This document shows, one piece after another, positions 43,680 through 45,370 of a DNA stretch of 45,370 nt. The notes beneath the pieces were generated by a model. That model was given only the letters and a program-made list of their open reading frames with translations, was not told the DNA's origin and did not search any database. Each line of letters opens with the position of its first letter. Position 1 is the first letter of the stretch. This stretch comes from a virus. The translations under genes were made by a program, and so were the position numbers. The DNA is taken from positions 1 through 45,370 of the IMG/VR virus record IMGVR_UViG_3300035698_001839; one strand, 5' to 3'.

Positions 43680-45370
43680 CTAGAAATACTTGCTTGCGAA
43701 TTGTGCGGGAGTCGCAGCTTCACCCTTTGAAATTCCCAGTATGTGCATCAGCTCTACTGAATCGCTGAAGTCTACCTTGTTACTGATACGGTTGAACGCC
43801 AGTGTCCACTGTGAACCATAGCGACTTGCCTTAGCCTTAGCTCGGAATGAACTATCTCCGGCACCGCTATTCAAGTCAGGCGTGGAGTTCTCACGGTTAC
43901 CATCATCAATACGAACATACGTGGCATAGTCTTCGACAGTCTTAAGACCTGCTGTAGTTGTGTTGTTCTCATTCCAACCGTGACTGTGTTGTATGACTAT
44001 GATGTTCTTCAGCTTAGCATTTGACACACCCTGTGAACGCAATCGATTGATCACGGTAGCAGTGAAGTCAGACGGACCACCTTCAGCCACAAACACGTGA
44101 TGCCCTGCGTCGAGTGTTATCTTCCACATGGCAGCTAACGTGTTACGTGTTCCAGTAGGACTGGCAAAAGCATCAAGTCCATCAGGAAACATAGTCTTCA
44201 TGTGAGCTGTGGAACCTGAGAGTATGCTGTTGTGAGCAACCCGCTTAGTCCCATTGACCGCAACGAAATCTATAACAGGATGGTCATCGAGTATTTCTCT
44301 GTTGGCAATCATAGCTTGCAGATCATCTGGATCATTTGAGCTATCGAAGTGCATTGATACCAGATCACCGGTTTGATACAGACCGAAGGATTGATTTACT
44401 GGAGTGGTGGAACCCACCTTCTTCAGCCCTATCCAATCAATCTCAAATCCCTTAGAACGTCCCGATATAGTCAGAGCTACAGCCCCGGCTGGTACATTTC
44501 CTTGCAGCAAGGTGGTGTTCCTATTACCACCTTCCTCACCGATAAGGTTCTCACTGAAGCCTTGAGTGTTCTGTCCTATGTAAACTTTGACCCAATTACG
44601 ATCTCCAAACTTCACCCACACGTCATTTGGCGGCTCCGACTGGACAGCGTGATTGATCTTACCGCGCATGATGAACTGGTATTTGCCAGCAGTCGGCACG
44701 TTCAGGATGTAATCTGCGTTGCCATCGTCTCGTCTTTCGCTCATACGATATCGATTTGGCCCGTTCCACACGATTCCTGCTCCCGTGCGGCCCCAGTTAC
44801 TCGTAAATGACCCTGACTCTGCCTGAGCTATCAGTCCAGATACAGGCGTCACAGGAGGCTCTGAGGAGCTTACAGCGGCACTTGGTGGGAAGGTCCATTT
44901 AGGCCCAATCTTGTAGCAGCCTGATTTACCCTGATCTACTCGACCGGGGCACTGATTCCGATCCTCATCTCCGGCATTGTTTGCTGGACCGTTGCCACAC
45001 TGGACATCGTTATAGATGGGGTCACCTGACTTGCGCGAAGGCTTGCCGTTGCGTTCCTGATAGGCTGCGATCTCACGTACTGTCTTGTTTCCGATAGGAG
45101 TCTGCACTCGAACAGATCCAATACCGTGATCGTAGTTGGACGAGTTGATCCAGCAGATTCCCTTGTTCTGGAAACTATCATGCCAGCCTACACCATCAGG
45201 GCCATTGCCAGTGTAGTTACCGGAGATAGTTGTGTGTACATTCTGGCCTGTTACCACTGGTGGCACAACTATAGGTGGCACAACTACAGGTGGCACAACT
45301 ACAGGTGGCACAACTACAGGTGGCACAACTACAGGTGGCACAACTACAGGTGGCACAACTACAGGTGGCA
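43680..45370 (-). CDS. Large tail/receptor-type protein with nucleoside-hydrolase-like domain (5' end beyond window)
   Basis: The frame is open to the right edge, so the true start lies outside; 563 codons are visible. In order: VVVPP repeats (linker or stalk), a Cys-containing domain (about 40-150 of the visible part), a beta-rich domain like a carbohydrate-binding module (about 175-325, QAESGSFTSNWGRTGAGI ... KGFEIDWIGLKK), and a C-terminal domain (about 340-558) starting LVSMHFDSSNDPDDLQAMIA, where NDPDD resembles the metal site of nucleoside hydrolases and DUF1593 proteins. It may bind and trim surface glycans. The enzyme call is by motif only. Confidence 0.6.
   Translation of the reverse strand, partial: PPVVVPPVVVPPVVVPPVVVPPVVVPPVVVPPIVVPPVVTGQNVHTTISGNYTGNGPDGVGWHDSFQNKGICWINSSNYDHGIGSVRVQTPIGNKTVREIAAYQERNGKPSRKSGDPIYNDVQCGNGPANNAGDEDRNQCPGRVDQGKSGCYKIGPKWTFPPSAAVSSSEPPVTPVSGLIAQAESGSFTSNWGRTGAGIVWNGPNRYRMSERRDDGNADYILNVPTAGKYQFIMRGKINHAVQSEPPNDVWVKFGDRNWVKVYIGQNTQGFSENLIGEEGGNRNTTLLQGNVPAGAVALTISGRSKGFEIDWIGLKKVGSTTPVNQSFGLYQTGDLVSMHFDSSNDPDDLQAMIANREILDDHPVIDFVAVNGTKRVAHNSILSGSTAHMKTMFPDGLDAFASPTGTRNTLAAMWKITLDAGHHVFVAEGGPSDFTATVINRLRSQGVSNAKLKNIIVIQHSHGWNENNTTTAGLKTVEDYATYVRIDDGNRENSTPDLNSGAGDSSFRAKAKASRYGSQWTLAFNRISNKVDFSDSVELMHILGISKGEAATPAQFASKYF
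45259..45370 (-). repeat. 15-bp tandem repeat encoding VVVPP units
   Basis: GGTGGCACAACTACA is repeated seven times (one copy has TATA for TACA) and continues to the window edge. On the minus strand each unit encodes Val-Val-Val-Pro-Pro. It is a coding repeat that can vary in copy number by slippage. Confidence 0.9.

Noticed and set aside
1-45370. tRNA genes or an integrase/attachment site
   Set aside because: I saw no tRNA-like cloverleaf sequence and no recombinase motif; a covariance-model search would be needed to exclude a degenerate tRNA.

Overview
The window is part of a tailed double-stranded DNA phage genome. It carries a full packaging and head module (small and large terminase, portal, scaffold, major capsid protein, a head-tail adaptor running off the left edge) and a full phage replication module (AEP primase-helicase, family B DNA polymerase, DUF2800 nuclease, DUF2815 protein, VRR-NUC, SNF2 helicase). 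A lipobox lipoprotein and CRP-like DNA boxes point to a Gram-negative, probably gammaproteobacterial, host; the host genus cannot be read from the sequence. No integrase, repressor, tRNA, insertion sequence or CRISPR array is seen, so a lytic lifestyle is likely.

Layout. From 17247 leftwards to base 1, almost all genes are on the minus strand: first a NUMOD-type protein, dNMP kinase, zinc ribbon, basic protein and an HslV-like Ntn-hydrolase (17.2-14.6 kb). A two-gene plus-strand island (13165-14642) holds an HTH-metallophosphatase. Then comes one long late operon: P5-like lysis/structural protein, endonuclease VII-like HNH, lipoprotein, GIY-YIG/HipB fusion, DUF1353, terminase small and large subunits, portal, small beta-rich proteins, scaffold, major capsid and adaptor.

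From 17248 to 19604 lies the control region, interrupted by only two small genes. It has 42-bp tandem repeats, a recurring ATGGGATACTTATAA motif, alternating purine-pyrimidine tracts, a cluster of TGTGA-N6-TCACA palindromes, and a 299-bp dyad whose two 53-bp arms carry TACAACAA boxes. It separates the divergent transcription units and is the best candidate for early promoters, operators and/or a replication origin.

From 18005 to 43387 all genes are on the plus strand and most overlap by 4 bases (ATGA). The first part (20-24 kb) is rich in tiny membrane proteins. The middle (24-32 kb) holds coiled-coil paralogues, a HhH glycosylase-like protein, DUF2786 and an ECF-like sigma factor with an added DNA-binding tail. 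The last part (32-43 kb) is the replication module plus a minimal RNA ligase. A hairpin with a T-run (43425-43455) separates this operon from two minus-strand genes at the right edge: a 47-residue basic protein and a large tail or receptor protein with VVVPP repeats and a nucleoside-hydrolase-like domain, which runs off the right edge.

A theme of the window is DNA-recognition pieces of homing endonucleases (NUMOD4, NUMOD1) that occur without nuclease domains: alone, as hybrids of 38-45 residues, or fused to the sigma factor. Together with the dense dyad region, this is the most unusual part of the genome. All functions are from motif reading; no database search was run.
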